In this document: positions 16,807 to 26,214 of the stretch, piece by piece
Layout of the letters: each line of letters starts with the position of its first letter
Position numbering within the stretch: the stretch's first letter is position 1
From: an uncultured Eubacterium sp.
Lineage (GTDB): Bacteria > Bacillota > Clostridia > Peptostreptococcales > Anaerovoracaceae
Length of the DNA stretch: 45,509 bases
Assembly: GCA_937894585.1 (NCBI GenBank)
Contig: CALBGO010000036.1
Location: forward strand, 1-45,509
Reading direction: 5' to 3'
Made by a program: the position numbers and the translations under genes
Notes under the pieces: generated by a model
Told to the model about the DNA's origin: nothing
The model's input: the letters and a program-made list of their open reading frames with translations, nothing else
Database searches by the model: none

Positions 16807-18359
16807 AAGCTTTCCCCCTCGGCATAGACAATTCTGCCTTTTTTCAGCGTCATCAGGATTGGAATCCGGCTGAGCTTCTCCGGTGCAGTCAGAAACGGAT
16901 CTTCGCCTAAAACTACCATATCTGCCTGCATACCTGCCTTAAGCTTTCCGAGCCTGTCCTCTGCAAAGTTGGCATATGCACCGTTTACAGTATAAGACTT
17001 CAGCGCCTCGTATAAGGATATACGCTGATTTTCACAGTGATGCAGTACACATGCCTGAATCGAGTCAAGAGGATTCAGCGGCGTTACGCTGTACTCTGAT
17101 CCGCTGCACAGAATACCGCCCTTTCTGCTGATATCGCCAATCGGATTACAGTTTTTCCATAAATCTCCGATCCGGCTGCTGTACATTCCGCTTTCTCCAC
17201 CCCACAGACGGTCATAGTTAGGGCGTACAGAAAACAGAAGTCCAAGGGAAACTGCCCGTTCAATCTGATCAGCGTCGGGAAGGACAAATAACTCGAGCCG
17301 GTGTCTGTGATTACCTCTTCCTACAGCCTCAAAAGCCGAAGAAAATGCGTCCAGCGCCTGCCGGATTGCTCTCGGACCGATGCAGGAAAGAGAAATCTGC
17401 AGCCCTGCGCTGTGCGCCTCCAGTACAAACTGGTCGATCGCATCCTGCGAATAATACAGACTTCCGCTCTGCGTGCTGCCTGCGTAAGTTCCGTACAGGG
17501 CCGCCGTTTTTGAACCGATTGCACCGTCAAGATAAATATTGCCTCCAACCCGCGAAAGCCCCATTCTGCTCACACGGCTTACATCCATCGTCTGCGGAAA
17601 AAGAATAATCTCCAGTCTGCTCTCCTTCGAAAAGCTGTTTACCGCATCGATATCCCTGTTGGAGAAAAAAGCGCCGCCCTCCATAGCGTTTACGGTAGTG
17701 ATCCCGTTTGCAAACGCAGTGCTTTCCACATCGGAAACAGCGTTTCTGCGCAGATCGTCGCTGATGAAGTTCATATAAAGCTTCCGCCTTGCAAATCCGC
17801 TGGCCTCGCCCTGCAGTACGCCTGTAGGCATATTTCGCTGATCGCGCATAATGCCCGGCACACTGCTTGGAATCTGCAGAAGGTTATAAGCGCAGGTATT
17901 GACCACCGTCTTATGAAATTCCGTTTTGCTGACAACAATCGGATGCTTTGAAGATACCCGGTCCAGATCCCAGCGGTCCACATCGATATATTCTTCGTGG
18001 TAGCCGATGCACCAGATCAGCTCGCCGTCTTCAAAGCTGTCCGCTTTATGTTTCAGCTCCTCCATAAAAGCTTCCTTTGTGCGGGCGTCAATCTTCACGC
18101 AGTATTGCAGAAGTCCGCTCTGCACAAGATGCACATTGTTGTCGATAAAGCCGGGCAGCACAGTCTTTCCCTGAAGATCGATCATCTTTGTACCGAAGTA
18201 CTGCTTCGGAAAAGGTTCATCCTCCCGGTATAAAGCTGTCAGCCTTCCGTTTGTGACAGATGCCGCCGCATACCTTGCAGTTTCATTCTCCATCGAAATG
18301 AAGTTTCCATTATATAAGATATAATCCGGTCTGTTTAAATGCTCTGTCATAGGCCTCAC
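16800..18359 (-). CDS. YtcJ-like amidohydrolase, catalytically degenerate
   Basis: A 519-residue member of the YtcJ-type metal-dependent amidohydrolase group, with the usual N- and C-terminal beta parts around a TIM barrel (VLPGFID near 68-73, LDGAIGSKTAALYG mid-protein, the LKAGMQADMVVL C-terminal strand). Compared with the two paralogs upstream, the HxH motif reads N-V-H (residues 75-77), the HCIGDRA motif reads S-C-I-G-P-R-A, the (V/D)HCQ histidine is replaced by F, and the SD aspartate is E. Most predicted metal ligands are therefore gone. A sensor or regulatory pseudoenzyme is inferred, since it overlaps the BTAD regulator gene. The start is GTG 18359, overlapping the upstream stop as GTGA; ATG 18350 is the alternative. 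Confidence 0.85.
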   Translation of the reverse strand: MRPMTEHLNRPDYILYNGNFISMENETARYAAASVTNGRLTALYREDEPFPKQYFGTKMIDLQGKTVLPGFIDNNVHLVQSGLLQYCVKIDARTKEAFMEELKHKADSFEDGELIWCIGYHEEYIDVDRWDLDRVSSKHPIVVSKTEFHKTVVNTCAYNLLQIPSSVPGIMRDQRNMPTGVLQGEASGFARRKLYMNFISDDLRRNAVSDVESTAFANGITTVNAMEGGAFFSNRDIDAVNSFSKESRLEIILFPQTMDVSRVSRMGLSRVGGNIYLDGAIGSKTAALYGTYAGSTQSGSLYYSQDAIDQFVLEAHSAGLQISLSCIGPRAIRQALDAFSSAFEAVGRGNHRHRLELFVLPDADQIERAVSLGLLFSVRPNYDRLWGGESGMYSSRIGDLWKNCNPIGDISRKGGILCSGSEYSVTPLNPLDSIQACVLHHCENQRISLYEALKSYTVNGAYANFAEDRLGKLKAGMQADMVVLGEDPFLTAPEKLSRIPILMTLKKGRIVYAEGESLW

Positions 18360-19993
18360 CCGCGCGTATAAACGATTTCACCGTTTACAACGGTCATTTC
18401 CACAGAAACATCCATAATATCAAGCGGATCGGTTTCGTAGAGATCCTTTTCCAGTACCACGAAGTCTGCGTATTTTCCCGTTTCGATGCTGCCCTTTTTA
18501 TCCTCTTCAAAAGTCGCATAAGCAGGCCCTGTCGTAAAGGCGTGCAGCGCTTCTTCCATACTCAGCTTCTGCTGCGGGTAATAGCCGCCTTCCGGCTCTT
18601 TGTCATAGGTGCAGCGGGTTACTGCCGCGTAAATACCGTCAAGCGGTGAAAACTCTTCAACCGGGCTGTCAGAACCTGCCGCAATGACAACGCCGGAATC
18701 AGAAAACTGTTTCCAGTTATAGGACATAGAAGCTCTGTGTTCGCCCACTCTGTCACCTGCGATAGCAATATCAGAAGCGAGGAAAACCAGTTCCAGCCCG
18801 CCGACAATCTTATATTTTGCAAAATCTTCGATGATGCCTTCTGTCGTAATCTGGCAGTGGTCGATACCGAAGCGCAGATCCTTTTCCGGATTCTTTTCTA
18901 TAATTTTAATGAAAGCGTCCAGTACGGTTCTCATAGCTCTGTCCCCGATTCCGTCGGAAACAAGCTGCAGACCGTTGTCATAAGCCATCTGTGTTAAAGT
19001 CTCCAGCTCTTCTTTGGAAATATACATTTCTCCGCAGTTATCTTTCTGTTCTGAAGGATTATCACTGTAAGGCTCGCAGAGCGCAGCAGTTCTGCCGCCT
19101 AAAGAACCGTCTGTAATGGTCTTGAAAGGCCCGATTCTGAAGAACGGACTTCCGTCTCCTGTCTTGTATCCGAGTGCAATGAACTCTTTCAGTTCTTCTA
19201 CGGTTGCAAGGTGCAGCATCAGATTTACTCTCATCGGAAGCAGTCCGTCTCTGTCCAGCTCCTCGTATGCCTGTAAAATCTCCTTGAAATTTCCGGCTCT
19301 CAAAAGCTCAAAATCATCAGTCTGGGTGGAAGTCATACCGCTGGTGATATACTGATTGCAGGCTGCAAGGATACATTTTTTAATGCGTTCCACGCCCAGT
19401 TTCGGAATAATGCGATATACAATTTCAGTGGCAAGGCCTGTCAGAAGACCTGTTGCAATATCGTTTTCGTCGGTGAGAATCATACCGCCTTCAATCTGCT
19501 TCGGATGGTTTAAGATTCCGGCAAGTTCAAGAACATTGGTCGTTACAACAGAAATCTGCGCGCAGGTTCTTGTCAGCACAACATAGTAGTCGCCAAACTC
19601 TTCGTCCAGGTCGAATCTGGTCGGCATTTTTCCTGTATCAAACTGGTTCTGGTCCCAGCCGCGGCCTTCCACCCACTGGCCTTTTTCAATATGATTTTCA
19701 CGAATATAAGTTCTGAGTCTTTCTTTTAATTCCTCAAGACTGCGGCAGTCGTTCAGATCCACCACCTCAAGGCTGTATCCGTAGCTGAGCAGATGCAGAT
19801 GGCTGTCGTTAAATCCCGGCAGCATCATTTTTCCGGAAAGGTCGATTACTTCATCGCCTTCTTCTTTTTCTGCCAAAGCTCCGCTGTTTTCACCGACATA
19901 GCGGATCAGACCGTTTTCTGTGACCACCGCCTGAAAACGGCTGTTATCTTTGTCCATAGAATAACCGTTTGCATTGATAAAAATTCTCTTCAT
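18356..19993 (-). CDS. YtcJ-like metal-dependent amidohydrolase
   Basis: A 545-residue cytoplasmic hydrolase of the amidohydrolase superfamily (YtcJ / N-substituted formamide deformylase-like group). It shows PGFNDSHLHL with the HxH pair at residues 65 and 67, DGSLGGRTAAL, SDGIGDRAM, FGIDHCQI, and GSDSPVEEFSPLDGIYAAVTR. In the GIGDRA block the usual metal-binding His is Asp, unlike the paralog just upstream, so metal content or substrate may differ. The substrate is unknown; these enzymes generally cleave amides or formamides. It is the second gene of the operon, 4 bp after the upstream paralog, with GAGAGGA 7 nt before ATG 19993. Confidence 0.9.
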   Translation of the reverse strand: MKRIFINANGYSMDKDNSRFQAVVTENGLIRYVGENSGALAEKEEGDEVIDLSGKMMLPGFNDSHLHLLSYGYSLEVVDLNDCRSLEELKERLRTYIRENHIEKGQWVEGRGWDQNQFDTGKMPTRFDLDEEFGDYYVVLTRTCAQISVVTTNVLELAGILNHPKQIEGGMILTDENDIATGLLTGLATEIVYRIIPKLGVERIKKCILAACNQYITSGMTSTQTDDFELLRAGNFKEILQAYEELDRDGLLPMRVNLMLHLATVEELKEFIALGYKTGDGSPFFRIGPFKTITDGSLGGRTAALCEPYSDNPSEQKDNCGEMYISKEELETLTQMAYDNGLQLVSDGIGDRAMRTVLDAFIKIIEKNPEKDLRFGIDHCQITTEGIIEDFAKYKIVGGLELVFLASDIAIAGDRVGEHRASMSYNWKQFSDSGVVIAAGSDSPVEEFSPLDGIYAAVTRCTYDKEPEGGYYPQQKLSMEEALHAFTTGPAYATFEEDKKGSIETGKYADFVVLEKDLYETDPLDIMDVSVEMTVVNGEIVYTRG

Positions 19994-19997
19994 TGCT

Positions 19998-21611
19998 TTA
20001 TCCTCTCTTTCCGCCGATATAGGACGCCTCTGCTTTTATCGTATGAATCCGCTGTGGATTTACGGCAAGCGGATTTTCCGTAAGAACGGCAATGTCGGCT
20101 TTATATCCTTCCGCAATTTTACCCAGATGATTTTCCTGAAATACAGTATAAGCCGGCTGGGATGTATACAGTTTCAGCGCCTCTTCAGCCGTCAGCTTTT
20201 CTTCCGGCAGCCAGCCGCCCTGCGGAATTCCGGAAATGTCTGCTCTTGTAACCGCAGCCTGTATTCCGTACAGTGCGTCATAACCTTCTACCGGTGCATC
20301 GGAGCTTCCGCTGACTGTAATTCCGTGTTCTTTCATAGTCTTCCACGGATACAGGCAGTAGTTTTCCGGATGCTCCAGCTGTTTTTCTATAATTATATAA
20401 TCCGTCGGCACAAAGGCAGGCTGAATGTCTGCCAGTATCCGCAGTCTGCTCATCTCTTCAAGCTGGTGCTCTGTACAGATCTGACAGTGTACAATGCGCG
20501 GTCTTCTGTCGTCGTCAAATTTTTCCTGATACTTTCCGATGATTCTGATCGCCTGCTCCATCGCCCGGTCGCCGATACAGTGACACATCACCTGCATCCG
20601 GTGCGCATAAGCAAAGGAAACCAGTTCTTCCATCTCCTCGTCAGCGAAATTCAAAAGTCCGTACTGATCTTCTGTTCCTTTGTAAGGCGCCCCCATGGCT
20701 GCCGTTGAAGCGCCCAGAGAGCCGTCCAGGATCAGTTTCAGCCTGTCAAAAGAAAACATCTCGTCTGCTCTGATTTCACAAAGCTCCTTTAAAATATGCC
20801 GCAGCTCTTCCATGGAAGATACCTGAATCTGCTCAAAAATCCGGACGGGGAGTTTTCCCCTGTTTCTGAGATTATCATAGGCCTTAAGAATGTTTTTCTT
20901 CGACTGAAAATCCGAAAAGGCTTTCATATCGTCAGTCTGCACCGATGTAAAACCGCTTTCCCTGATCTCTTTCGCTGTATCTGAAATAATTGCTTCTATT
21001 TCTTCTACTGTTAATGGAGGTTTTTCCGCAAGTACAATACCACTGATGGCGTCTTCATAAATTCTTCCGTCAGGGGTACCGTCCGGAAATCTTCCGATAT
21101 TCGGATCTCCCGGATAAGTTTCCTCATTGATTCCGCATAAATCAAGAAGTCTGCTGTTTGCCGCCGCAATGTGAATGCAGACGCGTTTTGCAAACACAAA
21201 ATGTTTATCCGATACTCTGTCCAGATCCTTTCTGTCAGGCATTTTCTTATCAGCAAAGTTTTCTTGATTCCACCGCATACCCATTACCCAGCTGTTTTCC
21301 GGAATCTTGTTTTCCTCAATAAATCGGCGCATTCTGTCAATCATGTCTTCCACAGAATCTGCTTCCGAAAGATCTACGCAGTATTTTCTGTTGTATCCGT
21401 ACTCGATCATGTGCATATGGCTGTCATGAAATCCGGGTATACAGGTCTTTCCGGAAAGGTCGATCCATTCCGCACCTTCCAGCCGCGCTAACTCTCCCTC
21501 CGACAATCCGGTTTTTACAATTGTTCCGTCTTCGGCAAGAAAATTATCGACTTTCTTTTTCTCATCGTCCATCGTCAGAATCGTACCGTTAAAAAAGATT
21601 TTTTTATCCAT
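19998..21611 (-). CDS. YtcJ-like metal-dependent amidohydrolase
   Basis: A 537-residue cytoplasmic hydrolase and the most canonical of the three paralogs. It has PGFHDSHMHM with the HxH pair at residues 65 and 67, LDGSLGASTAAMG, MCHCIGDRAM, IVHCQIC and GSSDAPVEGYDALYGIQAAVTR, so all expected metal ligands are in place. The reaction is probably hydrolysis of an amide or N-formyl type bond in an imported compound; the substrate cannot be read from sequence. It is the first gene of the five-gene operon, with GGGAGGG 5 nt before ATG 21611. It sits directly behind the repeat-containing promoter at 21632-21700. Confidence 0.9.
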   Translation of the reverse strand: MDKKIFFNGTILTMDDEKKKVDNFLAEDGTIVKTGLSEGELARLEGAEWIDLSGKTCIPGFHDSHMHMIEYGYNRKYCVDLSEADSVEDMIDRMRRFIEENKIPENSWVMGMRWNQENFADKKMPDRKDLDRVSDKHFVFAKRVCIHIAAANSRLLDLCGINEETYPGDPNIGRFPDGTPDGRIYEDAISGIVLAEKPPLTVEEIEAIISDTAKEIRESGFTSVQTDDMKAFSDFQSKKNILKAYDNLRNRGKLPVRIFEQIQVSSMEELRHILKELCEIRADEMFSFDRLKLILDGSLGASTAAMGAPYKGTEDQYGLLNFADEEMEELVSFAYAHRMQVMCHCIGDRAMEQAIRIIGKYQEKFDDDRRPRIVHCQICTEHQLEEMSRLRILADIQPAFVPTDYIIIEKQLEHPENYCLYPWKTMKEHGITVSGSSDAPVEGYDALYGIQAAVTRADISGIPQGGWLPEEKLTAEEALKLYTSQPAYTVFQENHLGKIAEGYKADIAVLTENPLAVNPQRIHTIKAEASYIGGKRG

Positions 21612-21631
21612 TTTTCCCTCCCTTGTATTTC

Positions 21632-21700
21632 ATTCTAATCCCCTACCGTAAATTTTTCGTTTATTTTAGCGCCTGCTATCGTATTTTTATCGTTTATTTT
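21632..21700 (-). promoter_or_regulatory. BTAD/SARP-type operator-promoter
   Basis: The plus strand carries an 11-mer, consensus (T/C)CGTNNNTTTT, at 21646, 21657, 21679 and 21690, spacings of 11, 22 and 11 bp. The gene-proximal repeat ends 8 bp from a -10-like TAGAAT (minus strand, 21637-21632). SARP-family activators use just this geometry: direct repeats one helical turn apart with the last one 8 bp before the -10. The predicted start is near 21625, leaving a very short leader. The regulator is probably the BTAD protein encoded in the same operon. Confidence 0.55.
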
Positions 21701-21734
21701 CAAATCCGATGTATTTCCTATGTACGGACTGATG

Positions 21735-21746
21735 TATCAGCTGATA
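21735..21746. promoter_or_regulatory. 12-bp perfect palindrome upstream of amidohydrolase operon
   Basis: TATCAGCTGATA is self-complementary and lies about 35 bp upstream of the repeat array. It may be a second operator. No partner regulator is identified. Confidence 0.35.
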
Positions 21747-21787
21747 TGCTATCCGGTATGTTTCGAAGACTTTTTCCTGTTTTCGCC

Positions 21788-21822
21788 CATAAAAAAAAAG
21801 ACACTTTCCGAAGAAAGTGCCC
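21788..21822 (-). terminator. Intrinsic terminator of pyc (UUCG tetraloop)
   Basis: The minus strand reads GCACTTTC, TTCG, GAAAGTGT and then nine T. The C(UUCG)G loop is extra stable. It lies 15-45 bp after the pyc stop and insulates pyc from the amidohydrolase operon. Confidence 0.92.
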
Positions 21823-21836
21823 CTTAGTCTTATATT

Positions 21837-24800
21837 TTAGTTTTCTTTTAATCTTACAATCAGCTCGCCGGCTTTGACCTGCTGGCCTTCGTTTACGAAG
21901 ATATCTTCAACAATGCCGTCTGCCGATGCAAGGATGTTGGTTTCCATCTTCATAGCTTCGATGACTGCAATCGGCTGTTTTGCAGAAACTTTTTCACCCT
22001 CTTTTACCAGGATTTTAATGATATTGCCCGGAATATTGGCGCCGATTTCCATCGGATCGTCTTCATTTGCAAAACGAACAGTTGCAATGGAAGATACTGC
22101 GGACTGCATATCCTCGTCTTTAATCTTCACAACTCTTCTGTTGCCGTTTACTTCAAATACCAGGTCGCGGTTTCCTTCTGCGTCCACGCCTCTGATTTCG
22201 TGAAGCTTGATAACAAGAATGTGACCTTCCTCCAGCTTCACTTCGCAGGTTTCGCCTTCTTCAAGACCGTGGAAGTAAATATCGCTTCCCATATATCTGA
22301 AGCTGCCTTCTTTCTTCAGGCTGGTCAGATAATCCTCAAATACTTTCGGATACATCGCATAGCTTAACACCTCCTGCGGCGTTCCTTCAAGATCGAAGTG
22401 CTTCTGAAGTCCTGTTCTGATATATTCGAAGTCTTCCGGAGGAAGAAGTTCTCCCGGTCTGCATGTAATCGGCTTCTTGTCCTTGAGAACGACTTTCTGA
22501 ATATCTTCAGGGAAACCGCCTTCCGGCTGTCCCATCATACCCTCGAAATAGGATACGGTAGAATCCGGGAAGTCAATGTCTTTACCCTTTTCTACGATGT
22601 TTTCCGGCGTGATATCGTTCTGAACCATAAAGATTGCCAGATCGCCCACTACTTTAGAGGACGGCGTTACCTTGATGATATCGCCCAGCATTTGGTTTAC
22701 GGTTTTGTACATATCCTTTACTTCCTGGAATTTGTGTCCCAGTCCGAAGGATTCCACCTGCGGCTTCAGGTTGGAATACTGGCCGCCCGGAATTTCGTAC
22801 TTGTAGATTTCCGCAGTGGAAGTCGCCATGTCGGATTCAAATTTCTTGTAAACAGGTCTTACATCTTTCCAGTATTCAGAAATCTTCTGAATGCCGTCCA
22901 GACTGATACCTGTATCTCTGTCACTGTTTTCTACTGCCGCTACTACGGAGTTGAGCGCCGGCTGAGAAGTCAGTCCGGACATACTGTTAAAGGCTGCGTC
23001 CACAATATCCACGCCTGCTTGAGCTGCCATCAGAATGGTAGCTACGCCGTTTCCGGAAGTATCATGGGTATGCAGATGGATCGGAATGCTGATTTCTTCT
23101 TTCAGCGCCTTCACCAGCTTATAAGCCGCCATCGGCTTCAGAAGTCCTGACATATCCTTAATGCCGAGAATGTGGGAGCCTCTCTTTTCCAGTTCCTTCG
23201 CCATTCTGATATAGTAATCCAGATTGTATTTGGTTCTGGAATCGTCTAATATATCTCCGGTATAGCACAGACACGCTTCTGCCACCTTGCCCTGATTCAG
23301 CGTTTCGTCCAGAGCAACCTCCATACCTTCGATCCAGTTTAAGGAGTCAAAAATACGGAATACATCAATGCCCGACTCAGCGGAAACTCTGACAAATTCT
23401 CTGATCACATTATCCGGATAGTTCTTGTAGCCTACAGCGTTTGCACCTCTGATCAGCATCTGGAACATGACATTCGGAATCTTTGCGCGAAGTGTTTCCA
23501 GTCTTTCCCACGGTGATTCCTTTAGGAATCTGTAGGAAGTATCAAAAGTCGCTCCGCCCCACATTTCCAGTGAAAACATATCTTTGCCGTAAAGCGCTAC
23601 TGCCGGCGCGATTTTTTCCATATCCACAGTTCTGACTCTGGTTGCCATCAGAGACTGCTGCGCATCACGCATAGTCGTATCGGTAATCAGAAGTTTTTTC
23701 TGATCCAGCGCCCATTTTGCAACGGCTTCAGGACCGTTTTTATCAAGCATCTGCTTGGTGCCCGAAAGGGTATTGATTTCGGTCATAGGAATTTTCGGGA
23801 ATACAGGCACATTGAACTGCGGTTTTACACCCTTTGTTTCGTTGACAACCTTGTTTCCTATGTATTTAAGTACTTTCAGCTCTTTATCATCTGCTTTTCT
23901 GATGTTCAGAAGCTCCGGATTTGCTGCAATAAAGCCGGTATCACAGTTGCCCGCTTTGAAAATCGGATGGTTCAAAACATTGAGCAGGAAACCGATATTG
24001 GTTTTAACGCCTTTGATTTCTGTTTCGCGGAGAGCGCGGATTGCCTTTCTTGTTGCGCCTTCAAAGGTATTGGCGTAAGCTGTGATTTTAACCAGCAGGC
24101 TGTCATAATACGGAGATACCACAGAACCTGTAAATCCGTTTCCGCCGTCCAGACGAATGCCGTAGCCGGAAGCGCTTCGATACAGTTCAATGGTACCTGT
24201 ATCCGGTGCAAAGCCATTGGCAGGGTCCTCTGTTGTGATTCTGCACTGAATGGCATTTCCTCTCATCTGTACATCTTTTTGGCTTCTGATGCCGATTTCA
24301 TCGGAATCCAGCGGATATCCTTCCGCAATGAGAATCTGAGCCTGTACAATATCAATACCGGTTACCATTTCCGTTACAGTATGCTCTACCTGAATTCTCG
24401 GATTCATTTCGATAAAGTAATGGTTTCCGTTTCTGTCCAGCAGGAATTCCACAGTACCCGCACTTCTGTAGTTTACGGATCTTGCAATTTTCAGCGCATC
24501 TTCGCAGATGGCTTTTCTCTGCTCTTCGGAAAGACACAGAGCCGGTGTAAATTCAATAACCTTCTGGTGTCTTCTCTGAATGGAACAGTCTCTCTCGCAC
24601 AAATGCACTACATTGCCGTATTTGTCACCCAGCACCTGCACTTCGATATGCTTCGGCGCTTCTAAATATTTTTCAATAAAAATGTCATCGATTCCAAATG
24701 CTTTCGCGGCTTCGCTCTTTGCGCTTCTGTATTCGGGAAGCAGGTCTTTTTCATTTCTGACAATTCTCATACCGCGTCCGCCGCCGCCTGCTGCCGCTTT

Positions 24801-25289
24801 GAGAATAATCGGATAGCCGCATTTCTGTGCGATTTCAATCGCTTCTTCTTCGGTTTCAATCGCCTTTTCCACGCCCGGAATTGTCGGTACGCCTACCTTC
24901 ATGGCAACCAGTTTAGACTGAATCTTGTCGCCCAAACTTCCCATCATCTGGTTGGTCGGTCCGATAAATTCGATTCCCGCATCCGCGCAGGCAGCTGCAA
25001 ATTCCTCATTTTCAGAAAGGAATCCGTAACCCGGATGGATTGCATCCACACCTTTGCTCTTTGCCAAGTCGATAATTTCATCGATACCTAAATAAGCTGC
25101 AACCGGGGCTTTACCTTTACCAATCTGGTAAGATTCGTCAGCTTTGGTTCGAAACAGCGAATTCTTATCTTCTTCGGAATAAACCGCAACGGTTCTGATC
25201 CCCAGCTCGTTGCAGGCACGAAAAATTCGGATTGCGATTTCGCCTCTGTTTGCCACAAGGACTCTCTTAAACTTTTTAATTTCCTTCAT
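21837..25289 (-). CDS. pyc: Pyruvate carboxylase
   Basis: A 1150-residue single-chain biotin enzyme that carboxylates pyruvate to oxaloacetate using bicarbonate and ATP (anaplerosis). Residues about 1-450 are biotin carboxylase (VLVANRGEIAIRIFRA, ILKAAAGGGGRGMRIV, HYFIEMNPRIQVEHTVTE). About 530-800 are the carboxyltransferase barrel (DTTMRDAQQSLMATRVRT, LHTHDTSGNG). The last about 70 are the biotinyl carrier with EAMKMETN, whose Lys carries biotin. The length is standard for the full alpha4 form. The start at 25289 has GGGAG 6 nt upstream. It is 58 bp behind the MscS gene, so it may be partly co-transcribed with it. Confidence 0.97.
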   Translation of the reverse strand: MKEIKKFKRVLVANRGEIAIRIFRACNELGIRTVAVYSEEDKNSLFRTKADESYQIGKGKAPVAAYLGIDEIIDLAKSKGVDAIHPGYGFLSENEEFAAACADAGIEFIGPTNQMMGSLGDKIQSKLVAMKVGVPTIPGVEKAIETEEEAIEIAQKCGYPIILKAAAGGGGRGMRIVRNEKDLLPEYRSAKSEAAKAFGIDDIFIEKYLEAPKHIEVQVLGDKYGNVVHLCERDCSIQRRHQKVIEFTPALCLSEEQRKAICEDALKIARSVNYRSAGTVEFLLDRNGNHYFIEMNPRIQVEHTVTEMVTGIDIVQAQILIAEGYPLDSDEIGIRSQKDVQMRGNAIQCRITTEDPANGFAPDTGTIELYRSASGYGIRLDGGNGFTGSVVSPYYDSLLVKITAYANTFEGATRKAIRALRETEIKGVKTNIGFLLNVLNHPIFKAGNCDTGFIAANPELLNIRKADDKELKVLKYIGNKVVNETKGVKPQFNVPVFPKIPMTEINTLSGTKQMLDKNGPEAVAKWALDQKKLLITDTTMRDAQQSLMATRVRTVDMEKIAPAVALYGKDMFSLEMWGGATFDTSYRFLKESPWERLETLRAKIPNVMFQMLIRGANAVGYKNYPDNVIREFVRVSAESGIDVFRIFDSLNWIEGMEVALDETLNQGKVAEACLCYTGDILDDSRTKYNLDYYIRMAKELEKRGSHILGIKDMSGLLKPMAAYKLVKALKEEISIPIHLHTHDTSGNGVATILMAAQAGVDIVDAAFNSMSGLTSQPALNSVVAAVENSDRDTGISLDGIQKISEYWKDVRPVYKKFESDMATSTAEIYKYEIPGGQYSNLKPQVESFGLGHKFQEVKDMYKTVNQMLGDIIKVTPSSKVVGDLAIFMVQNDITPENIVEKGKDIDFPDSTVSYFEGMMGQPEGGFPEDIQKVVLKDKKPITCRPGELLPPEDFEYIRTGLQKHFDLEGTPQEVLSYAMYPKVFEDYLTSLKKEGSFRYMGSDIYFHGLEEGETCEVKLEEGHILVIKLHEIRGVDAEGNRDLVFEVNGNRRVVKIKDEDMQSAVSSIATVRFANEDDPMEIGANIPGNIIKILVKEGEKVSAKQPIAVIEAMKMETNILASADGIVEDIFVNEGQQVKAGELIVRLKEN

Positions 25290-25347
25290 TTTTTTCTCCC
25301 ATTCTCTTTAAAATGATTCTAATTAAAATCAAAGCTGCAATAACGGA

Positions 25348-26130
25348 TTATTGTAAAATATGAACATCTATCTGCGGATAAGGAATTACGATTCCCGCCT
25401 CATCAAATGCGATTTTCACATTTTCTTCTAAGTAATATTTTACATCAAAATAGTCCTCTGTGGAACACCATACTTTCAAATCCAGCAAAACTGCATTATC
25501 GCTCTGCTCCGCCACACCGATGATATAGGAAGGCTCACGATTGGCTTTAGGACAATGCTCTGCTACAGTTTTCAGAATATCTTTCGCTTTTCCGATATCC
25601 GACTGATAGCTGATTCCGAATACGCAATCCACTCTGCGAATGCTTTCTCTGGAATAATTGGTCAGAATTGAGGTAGTCAGTGTACCGTTGGGAATTGTGA
25701 TGACTTTATTATCAAAGGTATGCAGTCTGGTTGTCAGAAGGTCAATGGCATCCACCACGCCTGTCGCCCCTGCAATTTCAATGGTATCGCCCTTGCTGAA
25801 GGGTTTGTTGATTAAAATAATGATACCGCCTGCAATATTGCCTAAACTGTCTTTCAGAGCCAGCGCAATGGCCGCGCCCCCCGCACCGAGCACTGCCACC
25901 AGTGAAGTGGTGGAAACTCCCAGTTTATCGAGCACGATGATAATCAACACAATCCAGAGCGCCGCTTTTACACTGTTGAGCACGAAAGTGTGCAGCGCCT
26001 CGTCCAACCGGGTTTTTCCCAGTGTCTTTTTCACGATATGCAGGATAACGGAAATCAGGATAAAGCCGCAGACAAGCACCGCTGCCGCATATCCCAGATT
26101 CGTTAAGGTTTCGATAGTTTTCTCAGACAT
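25348..26130 (-). CDS. Small-conductance mechanosensitive channel (MscS family)
   Basis: A 260-residue inner-membrane channel that opens under membrane tension to release solutes. Three helices occupy roughly residues 10-105. The pore helix is glycine- and alanine-rich (VAVLGAGGAAIALALKDSLGNIAGGIIILINKPF shortened here to its first and last blocks), followed by the GDTIEIAGATGVVDAIDLLTTRL beta domain, the IPNG motif and a C-terminal alpha/beta domain. ATG 26130 is chosen because GGAG precedes it by 5 nt; the frame reaches 26199 without good signals. It lies between bipA and pyc. Confidence 0.9.
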   Translation of the reverse strand: MSEKTIETLTNLGYAAAVLVCGFILISVILHIVKKTLGKTRLDEALHTFVLNSVKAALWIVLIIIVLDKLGVSTTSLVAVLGAGGAAIALALKDSLGNIAGGIIILINKPFSKGDTIEIAGATGVVDAIDLLTTRLHTFDNKVITIPNGTLTTSILTNYSRESIRRVDCVFGISYQSDIGKAKDILKTVAEHCPKANREPSYIIGVAEQSDNAVLLDLKVWCSTEDYFDVKYYLEENVKIAFDEAGIVIPYPQIDVHILQ

Positions 26131-26214
26131 AGCCTCTCCAATCATTTCTGCCTTGCCGCTCATTTCCCGCTTCGCGAAAAATTCTCGGGGCAGTACCATG
26201 ATACGACTTGCGGC

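Noticed and set aside
19974..20708. 244-codon plus-strand frame
   Set aside because: Antisense to a well-matched amidohydrolase with catalytic motifs; no family features.
22398..23150. 250-codon plus-strand frame
   Set aside because: Antisense to the carboxyltransferase part of pyc; shadow frame.
23967..24665. 232-codon plus-strand frame
   Set aside because: Antisense to the biotin carboxylase part of pyc; shadow frame.
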